Assembly (NCBI GenBank): GCA_018873245.2
Contig: JAEMBT020000006.1
Span: forward strand, 379,804 to 443,803
Length of the DNA: 64,000 nucleotides
Origin: Archegozetes longisetosus
Lineage: Eukaryota; Arthropoda; Arachnida; Sarcoptiformes; Trhypochthoniidae
Reading direction: 5' to 3'
The first letter of the stretch is position 1, and every line of letters begins with the position of its first letter. The translations under genes and the position numbers were made by a program. The notes under the pieces are model-generated. The model saw nothing but the letters and a program-made list of their open reading frames with translations. It was not told the DNA's origin and did not search any database. Below are positions 35,602-47,366 of this stretch, one piece after another.

Positions 35602-38479
35602 CCTTTTCGATTAGTGATACACAAAAACTCACAGCAGAAAGTGGTTTTATCCTTAAACAACTTTTTATTTAGTTATTCTAATGATAGAATAGGATTGTGT
35701 GTCAAATATATCTCTCAAAGAATTATTAATAATAAACTAATTAAAAAAGAAAAGTCTGAAAGTAAGAGTAGAATAACTTATAGCTGAATAATTTTTGTTG
35801 CAATTTATAGTAAGAGAGGAGTACTCTTAACACCCAATTCGAGGCTATAATAACTAATTAAATTCGGAGTAAAGGTTTATTTTAGGGCTTATTGTAGAAA
35901 AAGAGATCATAAAAGCTATCAATTACTGAAAAAGATAGTCGTCTGCTATTTATAGACTGAAACTATTTTCCTTATTAACAATTTGTTGTTTCGATCACGA
36001 TTCTTCAATTATTTCACTACTAAAATATTCAATAGTAATGAACAAATGCAGAAATAGCTTTCACACTCAAACTCTCTTTAAATCTAATTTTTTAAAATTT
36101 TGCCTCACTATATTTAACTTTTCTAAATTTAATTTGCTTCTTTATGTTTCAAAGTTTGCTAATATTTCATTCAAATCAAATCTCTAAGTTTTCCAATTTA
36201 TCTGTTTATAAATAACAAAAAATGGTCTAATCTAGCATAGAAACTTTATATCCTTAGAAACTTATTAATCTTATTGTATTTATATTTTTGCTTAGTTTAT
36301 TTTGGGTTATCTTCACTTTTTTAGATAGAAAATTCATCAAGTCCATAACCAATTGAAAAGACAATAAAGTTCATAAAATGGTAGACCACAAACTACTATT
36401 AAATTAAGGATTTAAAGTTATTAAACTTAAATAAATACAATGAAAGTCAGATTGAATAAAGTATTAGTAGAGCTACTAGTTATAACTATTGAATTTGATA
36501 CCAATCAAAGCTAAAAATATTGTTGAAAAACCAATTAAATATAGGAATCGTTTCTTATGTAACGTTGTTTAGTACATCTGTGAGGCTGTCATCTGCATCT
36601 CATTAAACTTGAGGGTAAGACTTCAAATTGAATTTATTAATTTCTTAGAACCTTATTTTACTCTATTAATGAAATGCCAAGTAGTCAAATTTATTGACTA
36701 TTCATACTTTATTTTGTCTTTAAATAATAGTAATAATAATTGGGGTCAAAAGCATTTGGAAAATACAGAATTATGTATTGAATACATTTTTGTCTTATAT
36801 TTCATATTACCATCAAATCGAAAAAAACATTAAATAAATAACTGAAAATACATCAGACAGTATTTGACATACAGTATAATAATAATCATAATTATTATTA
36901 AAATGAGCGCAAATTATTGATAATTATTGTCATTTTTAACTAATGACAGGCAAAAAAAGAAACAAACAAAAAACTGATCCATTAATTTCAATCAAAGTAT
37001 TAATCATATAATAATGTTTCCCATCATTTTAAATATTAGTTTAAACCTGAGGTAGAAGTGATTTCTCAAAAGAGATCGCTTTTAATTAAATATGACTTAA
37101 CTCCTAATTCAAATGTTGTAATAAATTATCATTATCTTCATTAAATATGAACACTTTGTGCTCTTATTTTTTTAAAGCGATTTCTACCGAGAAATAAAAG
37201 TAAATAATAATAATCGTAATTATAATAAGACTAATGATTATTGAACAAAAAGTTTTTTCACTGATGCGTTTCATTGACAGTCAAGTGAAAAACTCATTAC
37301 TGAATCATTTTCTCCGCAAAAAAATAATAGATTCGAAAATAGACGACATGATAGTTGATAATAAATTAAATTGAATCATTCATAATAATAAATAAGTTGA
37401 TTAGTTAGAAAATGGATTTGAAAGAACTGAGTAATCAATTAAATAGACTTTGCGTTTGAGGACAACTCGCGAATTGATAAATAAAATTCTTTAAATATAT
37501 TGTGATTTTCTTCTTGTCTTCATTTGATTAATTGGAACAATGAAAAAGATGTGATGAATTAGTAAATAATGGCAGTGCTCTTCGATTCAAATTAAATATA
37601 ATAGTAATAGTAATAGTAATAATAATCATCATCATCATCAGTAAATCGTGATGAAATGGCAGTGATTCTTGTCCATCACTGGTTGATCAATAAGTTTTTC
37701 TTTGCATTCGATCGAATTTCATCAATGATTGGCATTTATAGACTTCTCACTTTTTTCAGTAATTTTTCGTTCTTCTGATCCAATCAGTGCTTGTGTTTAC
37801 CATTCAATCAAATAGTATGTAGACTTTTTAAGAAACTGGTTAAGTGGTTTTCTGTCGTCAATATAATCATTGCATTGATTGCAATAATTAGATGAAATAT
37901 AAGATACTCTCCTTTGCTGGGTTCTGAACTTTGAAAATTTTTTCATGTCTTACAGATCGAAAATTCGTATCAAATATTAATAATTGATTTTTTGCTACAT
38001 ATCGAAAGGCACGACAAGCACTTAATTGATGATAGAATTAATAATAGTTAATAGTAATTGTATTACTAATAAATATATAAAATGTAATAATTAGAAAATT
38101 TGCGTAATTTTTTTGCTTATATAATTGTTGTAAATTTCATTCATCTTCGATAACGACTTCTGAATTGTTTTCTTTGTGTAAATAATATGATATAAAAAGA
38201 AACTTAAATTATTTTGCCTTATTCTTGACCATTTTTTCGCACATAAAACATATTACACTTAGATGGGATTTAAGTTCTTTCTCATCGAATAAGACATGAG
38301 GAAAAGAAGTGATTAGAAAAAGAATTATGTTGAGGAATGAACACATTGTTTAATAATTAGTTGGCAGTGAAGGCGTTTTGAGCGATTAACTTCATTATTA
38401 CTACAAACATATTCTTTTCTTCTTTAGGTTATATTAAAACTTTATTTTCAAATCAATTAACGAAGTTTTATACGAGACC
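35602..38479. other. Intergenic between member C and jing
   Basis: AT-rich with several small AATAAT/ATTATT palindromes around 36850-37260. The open frames at 35575-35787 and 36609-36833 lack coding features. It should contain the jing 3' UTR in its right part. Confidence 0.4.
37598..37640. repeat. Compound trinucleotide-type microsatellite
   Basis: ATAGTA units pass into AATAAT and then an ATC run of about five copies. This is typical low-complexity intergenic DNA. Confidence 0.8.
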
Positions 38480-40942
38480 TTACTTTCGCCTCTGTTTAAT
38501 CTTTGGTTTTGATTCGCCATTTATTTCGATCAGTTGTGCCAAACATTCGTGCGGTAATAATGAGACCGGAATCGTTTTGATCTTCATTTTACTCGCTTCT
38601 GGTTCTGATACCCAAACGTCGGGAAGACTGAAAATTCCAAAAATATATATTCAAATTATCTGAAAATTATATCTTGATAAAACAATTTTCTAAAACAAGT
38701 ACAACAAGAAAATCAAGCTCTAAGTAAATATTTTTCATAAATACAACAAGTTGACTTCATTCCTAGGCCTTGAATCTGTAGTGATTTGATAAACATATCT
38801 CGAAAACAAACGACAATAGGACTTACATATTATTTGGTTCCCATTTTAAGAGTACATTCACTTCTCCGCTATCATTCTGTCGGCGAGCGATGACCTAATA
38901 ATTGACAAATTTTAGTTATAAACTGATTCGTTTCTATTGCATTGCAATCAATCGTTTAGACCATCATAAATGGTCACGTGTAAGAAAGAACTATTTATAG
39001 CCATCATCTCGAATAAATGATTGATTGATGTACAACTCTGACCTAATGGCTAAATTATAGGAAACTATAAACTGAAGATTAGATTTCTTGCAGAGAAACC
39101 ATTAAATGTTTTGAAATAACTTTTTTCAGATCAAGTGTTGCAAATCTGGCAAATCCTTGATTACTTATTAAACTTTGACCAAGAATTGTAACGCTTTTGA
39201 TGCAACACTCAATATGAATATTATTTTTGTTTGATTAAGATATTGAAAAGTACGATAACAAATCCAGTTGTGGAATACGTGCAATTAGCACTTGTTTTAT
39301 GATTGAATACTCAAAAGTATTTTAAGTGGAAAATTCAATTGGACGCATAATTTTAATAGAGACTCACTTTAGTTCAAGCTATAGAATAGAAAATTAAATC
39401 AATAGTGATAAAAATCAATTACTTTGCTGTGGAATGTGATCGTGGACTGAGTGCCACTTATATCAAGACCTGTTTGAGCGTTCAGTTGAATCAAACCATA
39501 TCTGACCTGTTCCATTACACATTCATCAAAGAAGTCTTCACTACATTTAACTAACAAAAACAATAATATATGAATAAACAAAACAAACAAATTAAATACT
39601 AACCAATGATACACTTTCGCCTCAATTTTGTCGCTGACTTCTTTCGTTTGAGTATTTTATTAGGCGTTCCATTGTTTCCATTTGTATTACAGTTATTAAT
39701 GCTATTTCCATATGAATTAGAGAAATGGTTTGTATTAGTGTTTGAGTCAATACTCTTACACCTCATCATTGTTGCGCGTGAAGTTTGCTGTAAATGAAGC
39801 TCAAAAGGAGACAATCCAGTCATTTGATTCAAACTATTATTACTTTCACTTGACGAACAATTGGATGGCATTAGCTGAGAGTTGGAAGAAGTCGAAGGCT
39901 CTACACAGTTAATTGAACTGTTATTACAATTATTTAAATTATTACTAAAATCTACGTTTGGCTTGAAATGCGAGTTAACGTGTCTCTCGAGAGCCGATTG
40001 TACTTTGAATCGCGCACCACATCCTTCGACAATACACTTGAAGGGTCGCGGTCCTGAATGCTGTTCGAGAACGTGTCTCTCCAACCAGTTCCTCGACAGC
40101 GATCCCTTCCCATAGACTTTACAGCCTTCCCAAAGACAGACATATTGTTGTGATTGTGAGTCGCATTTCTTATTATTATTACTTAAGTTATTGTTATTAT
40201 TATTATTGTCAGTAATTTTCCTATCATTCAATCTATTGATTATATGCTTATTCTTATTACTGTTACTTTTAGTCATCTCTTTCCAGTTATGTTTTTGTTG
40301 TTGATATGGTTGTAGTTCGACATGAATTTCTCTGATATGATCGACTAAGTCATCATAATTTCCGGGCCAATCGCAATGAGTCCATTTGCAGAAATAAGAA
40401 CTATTGTTACTATTACTGTTACTACTACTGTTACTACTACTATCTTCTTTGAAAACTCCATTAAGAGTAGGATGAGAACTCGAGCTCTTATGGTCTGATT
40501 CAAGACAACTTCCAGTATCGGATTTGATACTAGCCGTTTCTGACTTGTAGCTACTAATGCTCGAACTACAATCAGAACTGTTAAATTCTGATAAACAATG
40601 GTTCCTATCGTTATTATAAATCTCTAATTGGTAGCAGTTTTCGGTCACAACTGGAGTCGAGTTATCGTTTAGCGAACAGTCGATTATGATCTCAGACTCA
40701 ATTAGTTCTTCCTCTAGAAGTTCGTCTTCAGCCACCTCTTCGACTTCCTTTGTTGTGGCAATTGTTTCTGTGACTAAGACTTCGTTTAAATTGTTTGGCA
40801 ATGAATTGAGTGCCGAGTTTGTGCTCGAATGCGAAGACTCGATTGAAGAGACCGGAGAGTCAGGCGACGGATCTTCTGATAAGTTGTCCAAATCTGACAC
40901 ACACCCAGAAGATGTCGAACACGAGTCACCACTCATTGACAT
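38480..40942 (-). CDS. jing: Jing/AEBP2-type C2H2 zinc-finger protein (PRC2 accessory)
   Basis: AEBP2/Jing is a nuclear cofactor that helps recruit and stimulate the Polycomb PRC2 H3K27 methyltransferase. Coding exons are 39604-40942, 39423-39535, 38827-38894 and 38480-38627, giving 555 residues. The acidic and Ser-rich N-terminal half precedes three C2H2 fingers at about residues 185-207, 269-295 and 303-325; finger 3 reads [12 protein letters not shown]. After a Ser/Asn-rich stretch comes a basic patch ([15 protein letters not shown]) and the C2-like tail diagnostic for AEBP2: [47 protein letters not shown]. An acceptor sits four bases before the ATG, so there is a 5' UTR exon upstream. The 39536/39541 acceptor is ambiguous: an alternative donor at 39613 with exon 2 starting at 39540 also keeps frame. 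The stop overlaps a donor-like AAA/GTAAGG, so a further exon is possible. Confidence 0.9.
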
Positions 40943-43397
40943 GGCGCTAAAGATTAAAACAAATCAATTATTACAATAATTGTCTGTTTTTGTTTCAAAT
41001 TTAGTGTAAGCTCAAAACCAACACTTAATTTGACTTAAAATCAACTTTAATTAGTTAGCAAATATTGACATCAACTTAAATGACAAAATGTCTGCAACAT
41101 TTCACTAAAATCTAAAATATTTTTATTACTTCTATAATTAGTTGTCATCAAATCAAAAATCGTTCGATTTTAGAATTCAAAATAATCTGAGATTTTCTAA
41201 TATTTCGGTTAAAATATTTATAAAACGGTTAAAGAAAAGTTTGTGCTTATAATTAACACTAAGTAGACTCAAATTTGATGCAAATTTAACTAACATTTGA
41301 AATAAAGAAAAACAAAAATATTTTGAGTCAAAAGGAATGACATTTTGAATAACTTAATAAAAACAAAAAATGAGAATAGTTTGCAATTATCTATTGAAAA
41401 CGAGTTCAATTATAAAATTGAAACTAAATTGAAGCTGAAATTAAATAAAATTAATAATTAAAACACGCCTTAAAAATGCCGGTGTTTTCAATAGAAGGCC
41501 ATCAAATAATTTGTAGTGAAAATTACAGTCGAGTAATACATAGAAAGAGAAATGACTAAATAAATTCAAATTAAATAGCAAGTAAAACACTAAATAATCC
41601 TTAAAGAACAAAAATTGCAAAAATGTTTCAAAAAAATGAATCAATTTTTTCGCATAAATCAAAACAATTTTCGTACACTTATTTTATAGACTTTATTTAA
41701 AAGGATTTCTTAAAGCATTAGTCAAAAGCATTTTGAAAACAATGAATGACTGGACTTGTAGTGAATGACAGAATCAAGACTTTAGTATTGAATAGAAATG
41801 TAATGATTAAATACCCGTTCGTTTTGTCCATCTACTTATGACTTAATTGTAGGAAAATTATTGACGATATCTTAATTGATTACTATTGATTATGTAAAAT
41901 GTCAAAAATTCATAGATTTATGGCTTTTTTTACCAATTTTATATCAAATAAATTGAAGTCTTTTTAAATAAATAGTAATAAATATTGAGTGAAATGAAGT
42001 CAGAATTCATTGACTAAAAGCAGTAAAAGTCAACAAACTCTAACCATCAACTATTCCTATAAGAGAAAGTTTTTGTTTTTCTTTACAGCATTCATATAGG
42101 CTGTAACCTTATTTTACTATTTACTGAAACCCTATATTTTCATACATTACAATTTTATTCAAAAGTCATCGACTAAGTGAGAAAACTTCAAAATGACATT
42201 TTACGAAAATTCTTTTGTCACTATTTTCCACTAAACAAATCGGTGTTAGTTATGATTTATCTTCATTTGTATTAATTTTATCATATTGATCTGCGTCTTA
42301 TCAATATTTTTCCGGCTCAAACATACAAAGCCTGGTTTCAAGGTTTATCTTAGCAAATAGGGTCTATATAGCCAATCAAATAAATTTGAATTTTCAGATT
42401 TAACAAGTTGCATATTCATAGCTGTTAACCTCTTTGTTCGTATCAATTTTCAAAATATTATTAGATAAGGAGACAGCATTTTTTTCAATTTTGAATCACT
42501 CAAACGTTTGCAGATATCTTAAAGCGAAAGGAAAGCCTGATGATTAGTAATAAATTATTATTCATTCGATAAGTTTGATTTTTCTGTCATGACTAGAGGA
42601 TTTGAAGAATTAATTTTGCTGTCCTTTAGGCGATTACACATTCAATCTGAAGAAATTTTGTGCTGAGTCTGAAATAAAGACTTAACAGTCGGATGGGTCT
42701 CCGAGGTCTTCATACGCAAAAATATTTTCAGTCATTAACAATAATGTAATGAAAGCCTACTAAACATTGAGCTTTAATTTTAACAAAATAGAAGTTAAAC
42801 ATTTTCTCTCCAATATTAAAGCATATGAATGTGAGTTTATTTTAACTTTATTGTAAATTTGTCACGAGTACCATATTTAAGATTTTAAGAGAGAATAAAG
42901 TTGTTGCAGCTTTGTATTGTCTGCACCGTATTCTTTGTCTTTCTGCCAAACTATTTTCTTCAGTCTTACAATACTATTGATTTGCTTCACTTTTATGACC
43001 ATATATTCGGTGAGTTCAACAAATAAGCTCGAAACTGAATCTAAATTGAAAATAAATTGAAAATAAAGCGTTTCTCAAAGATATTGATGGCAAATAACTT
43101 TATTCAATGGAATTGTATTTTTTGCGTGGAATAAGCTCAGTTTATACCCATTTTTATATCAAAATGTGATTTATATAATTCTAAGAGACCTTATTGACAA
43201 CTCGCAAAGAAGTAATTATCTGAATATTTACGATTAAATAAATTTTAAGTTTAGAAAGTTGAAAAATAATCAAGAGTAGAATTCTAACTAATTTGAAAGA
43301 TAGCATTGAATATGAAGTTAACGCAAGTTAAATTAAAAGAAACGATAATTGAACAAAATTGTGGGACATTTTTGCGAGGTCACAATTTTGAAACTAG
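40943..43397. other. Upstream region of jing, no coding exon recognised
   Basis: Probably contains the jing 5' UTR intron and promoter. The open frame at 41441-41662 on the minus strand is Phe/Leu-rich with no splice or start support. Confidence 0.35.
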
Positions 43398-43579
43398 ATA
43401 CAAAAAACCATATTTGACAAAACGACTAACAGGACTGAAAAATTGCCACACAAAGTTGTTATCAGCGATCGTATTCTTAAATATCTTGAAAGGAGAAAAG
43501 AATCTTCAAGTCAATCGACAGACTATGAAAGTGCAAATTATTTTGATGATCCGTTTGATTTTATTCGTATATACCGCAC
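43398..43579 (+). other. Anonymous open exon-like segment
   Basis: After an AG at 43396-43397 a frame stays open for 60 codons and ends in a strong donor (CAC/GTAAGA at 43580). The translation has coding-like composition, with charged and Ser-rich stretches (LPHKVVISDRILKYLERRKE, DYESANYFDDPFDFIRIYR), unlike the Asn/Ile/Lys frames typical of noncoding DNA here. A longer overlapping frame at 43306-43605 looks worse. I do not recognise the protein. No matching first or last exon was found nearby, so it may be an exon of an undetected gene or a relic. Confidence 0.3.
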
Positions 43580-43736
43580 GTAAGACAATCAGTTGGAATA
43601 TATAGAGTGAGCATTTTAAAACTTGACGACTTTAAATTACATTTGCTTCAAAGCTATACTATATATTGCCGTCGTTTTTGTGTCAATTTGTAGAGTATAT
43701 CGTAACTTAAATTATCGTATTTTTTAAAATTTAAAA

Positions 43737-43922
43737 ATGTTATCTGCAAATACATATCGTTTAAGTATTGAAGATCGCGTCAAAATTGTCAGATTATATT
43801 CAAAGGCAGAGGCAAATGCGGCGGAAGTGATAAGAGTGTGGCATAAAGTGGTCAAAACAAAACCTCCATCGAAACATACAATAATAGATGTGAATAAGTT
43901 CGATCAAACGGGATCTGTCTGA
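43737..43922 (+). pseudogene. DUF4817-type helix-turn-helix transposon remnant
   Basis: Sixty-one codons encode a recognisable N-terminal HTH module of mariner/Tc3-like transposable-element proteins: LSIEDRVKIVRLYSKAEANA, then TKPPSKHTIIDVNKFDQTGSV and a stop. The pattern (E-x-R-V-x-I-V-x-L-Y ... P-P-S-x-x-T-I ... K-F-x-x-T-G-S-V) is that of DUF4817. The usual continuation and any DDE catalytic domain are absent and no terminal repeats were seen, so this is a decapitated fragment. Confidence 0.6.
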
Positions 43923-44316
43923 TCGAACTGAATGTTAGCAAAATATTGCAATAGAAATGTGTGAACGTGTGTCAATCTGTGTCTGATCACCTTAAGGAGT
44001 GTATAACAAACAATGGAAAGCAAGTTATTCGTTGGTAAAAATTGAATATTTAATTAAATAGTTGTTCTTCATTTTCCAATTGTAGTCATACATTTATGAC
44101 ATTTCATTCTTATGCAATCAATTTTTAAAGCCGTCAAGTTTTAAACTGCCCACTCTGTAGACCATCATTGGTTTTATACAAACGACTCGATTCTTATAGA
44201 TTGAACAGAATTCGAAAACGACAAACAGAGGTTTGCAAGAGCACAAAATCAACTAAAATAGCGTTCAAAATGTAACAGCCTTCAGCCAACAAAATCAAAA
44301 GTAACCAAAATTTAAG

Positions 44317-45057
44317 TGATAGAGGCAACAAGCCCCAAAACCCCTCCTGTTGCTTCGACAGCAAAACCTACTGTTCTTCTCGTACCAGGTGGTATGACAC
44401 AATATCATAGTCACGATATCCCTAGAGATACAGCGACAAAACCAATAACTAGTACATCAACAGTTACTTCATCTTCGATGAAACAAACTATTCATTCATC
44501 AAACATTCGTCGAATGTGACGGTAGTGTTAAGGGGACTGACAGTTACGTCAGCGACTAGAAGACCGAATGTAACAGCAACTAGTAGAGGATCAAATGTGA
44601 TCGCGCATACGGTGAGACCATCAATAGATACTGCGCCTCCGCCACTCAATCAAACTGTTAGACTATCAACAGTAGCAGCGTCTACGGTGAAGACAGGCTC
44701 ACCATCAACTAACCAAACAACTAGACCATCTTCAGTCAAGCCAACACCTATTCTATCAATGGGTATCGCATCTGCCAGTAGTATATAGTCACTGAATCAA
44801 CTACAGGCCCAAACTTGGCAGTACAACCGGTCATGCTGACTTTCAAAACAGAAAGCATAACTAACATTTCCGAACAATAAGTCAATGTATTCTACCAATC
44901 GAAGGTGGAAGGACTCATATCGAAAAACTCTAACGCTTTAAATGGATATATAGAAAGAAATAACTAGGTTGCCTCTAAAGATATAGCAAAAATTGTGATG
45001 ATTTACTTAAAAGATTCACCCAAATCCGAAAGGCCTGATTCTAACCGGAAGAATAAT
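44317..45057 (+). pseudogene. Decayed Ser/Thr/Pro-rich (mucin-like) frame
   Basis: Three frames in succession carry similar composition: 44317-44519 (TSPKTPPVASTAKPTVLLVP), 44516-44788 (RPSIDTAPPPLNQTVRLSTV, then PSTNQTTRPSSVKPT) and, after another shift at about 44788, a frame through about 45057 (VTESTTGPNLAVQPVMLTFK) interrupted by several stops. The imperfect TxRPS/NQT units repeat every 20-25 residues. Such Thr/Ser/Pro repeats are typical of mucins or peritrophic-type proteins. The frame changes indicate a broken gene or unrecognised short introns. There is no signal peptide or start. The parent gene is unknown. Confidence 0.4.
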
Positions 45058-47366
45058 TAAATAAATCAAGCAGAGAGGGTGCAATCACTAATGCCTTCAA
45101 CAAAGACGTGGTTTTCAGGCAATATTTGTCTAAAGAGGATGTCAAAGTCGAAAAATTATGTTTAGATAATGAGTTTTTATTGTTTTCGTAAAGATATATG
45201 ATGCTTATAATGACATATTATGAAAAATCATTTTTCTAACTTTAACGATTAACGCACTAGCGTGTTTTTTATTCTTATATTTCAATATTAAATTACAGGA
45301 CAACGACAAGAGATATTTAAATAGTTTCTTCACTAAACTAAAGAGACATATAAGCTTCGTTAATTCTACTAAGAAATGTTTTTATAAACAATTAACTTGT
45401 AACGGGAAATGATGTGTAAAAAATATAAACATGAATTCAATGATGTTACCCTTCGAAACTCAAAGATATGAAAAGTTGTTTTATTAGCTCTATTAGTCTA
45501 CTTTAAGTTAATGAAGAGAAACCTTTGAGTTTTTTGGGGCAACAAAGTGATTTTTACAAAAATTAAAAAATTTTATAAAATGGAAAGTAAAAGCTATTTA
45601 AGAGTTAAAAATTGTGCATGCTGTTCAATACGCTTAGATAAAATGCCAAAACTTGATGTGCGACGTGTAAGTGAAAGTGATTTATTAAACACGTTAAATA
45701 TATCATAAAGTTTACAAACTGTAAGACAAACTGTAAGAAACTATTGTATTTTTGAACGTGCATAACTTTTTAAATATTGCAGTTAGAAAAATAATTTTTG
45801 CACATTTTACTATTATATGATAAGCTTAGTTTATGTTTATAATGGCGTTAAATTATCTTGATAATCGGCAAACTACTGACATGGCCTTTGATTATCTAAG
45901 CGTTAAATCACTAAATGACCAGTTGACTGGTATTAATTGACCACAACCAACTCGTAATTTTATAGAATGAGCGGCACCTCTGGCTAGTTTGAACGATCAC
46001 AATTTTAAGAGAAGTCCTTTGAACCGTTTCAGTTCTAACGGTACTGTTACCAAACCTGTTCCAAAAATAATGGGATATCACTTGTTTTTCATTTTTATGT
46101 CTTGTAATTTTAGTTTAAAATATTAGCTTCCGATTATAATTGGCTTTTTATTTTTAAGATTATTTAAATTGTTTCCGATTTTATTGAATTAAACTTTTGC
46201 AACTTTCTAATTATTTGTTTTACCCGAGAGATTGCTCTTTTATGAATTTTAACTGATATTATAATCAAAGTTAAATCAAGTATTCATGCAATTTCTAGAA
46301 TCGAACTTTTCAATGAATATAAGGTGAAATTTTAAAAGACTCCGAAATCGGTTAACCGAATGACATGATAGTTACTTTCAAGTTCATTTTTATGCTTTGC
46401 TTGCATTGAAAACTTTGACAATAAGTGAACATTTATTTGTTAGTTAGCAAACGAATAAACAGAAAATAAAAGCGTTGGAAGAAAAGACGTAATTTGAATC
46501 ACAAACCAACTAAATAATTCACTCACAAAGAAGATTTTAGTTACGCAAATATAGAGAGTGACTCGAGTTTATAAGATTGAACACATTCATTTTTACGTCT
46601 AATTTAATTCAATTATAGGAGAAAGCATTCGCTTATATTGTTTAAAACACCTTTTGATGTCCAACTAATACCAATTAAGTGTTTCTAGCATTTAGTGTTT
46701 GCATTCATTTTCTTCTAACAAACTCTTATGTGATTTTTTGGGATGTCATTCTATAATAGGAGGACAAGGATAAACGCACAATAATTCAAGTATTATTTTT
46801 GATATTTCAAAATTTATTATAAGTTTTTGAAAGCATATAAATCTCTTTTCTCATGTAATGCAAAAATATTATGCATTTGTGATAGAAATTGTTTACTAGT
46901 TGCAAATATTTATATTTATATTCATCAAATTCTATTTGGATGGTTAGCGACTAATCACTACACATTTAATTGTTTTACGCAATACTCCAATCGTGTTGTG
47001 TTTAGCCGTATCTGAGGTTTCGAGAGCTGACTATTACCTAAGTTTGATATCAACGTCACGCAACACGAGTGCACTCGTATTTGTCTCAAAAGAGTCAATC
47101 TAATCCTTGGATTTCTCACTATAAATAAGATCTCTTTTCTATAAATACTAACAATTTTTGAGAATAGGACCAGAAAAGTAGAAGCCGTTATTTTCCTAAT
47201 CAGTTTTCACTATAATTACAAAAACTTATTTTGAGCTTTTGGTTTCCTTCAGGCTCTTTACTCGTTGAACCAAAAGATTTCGATTTTTCTTACACTTTTT
47301 ATTTAAAATTTGTTGAATCAATCAATACAATAAAAATCCTATTCTAGAAAGAATTTATTTCTGGTC
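45058..47366. other. Intergenic, nothing firm
   Basis: AT-rich sequence upstream of the tachykinin gene. The open frame at 46827-47015 lacks support. No TATA box was identified near 47367. Confidence 0.35.

Noticed and set aside
39606-39797. Plus-strand open frames across the jing exons (also 39882-40115 and 40686-40979)
   Set aside because: They are antisense shadows of the jing coding exon.
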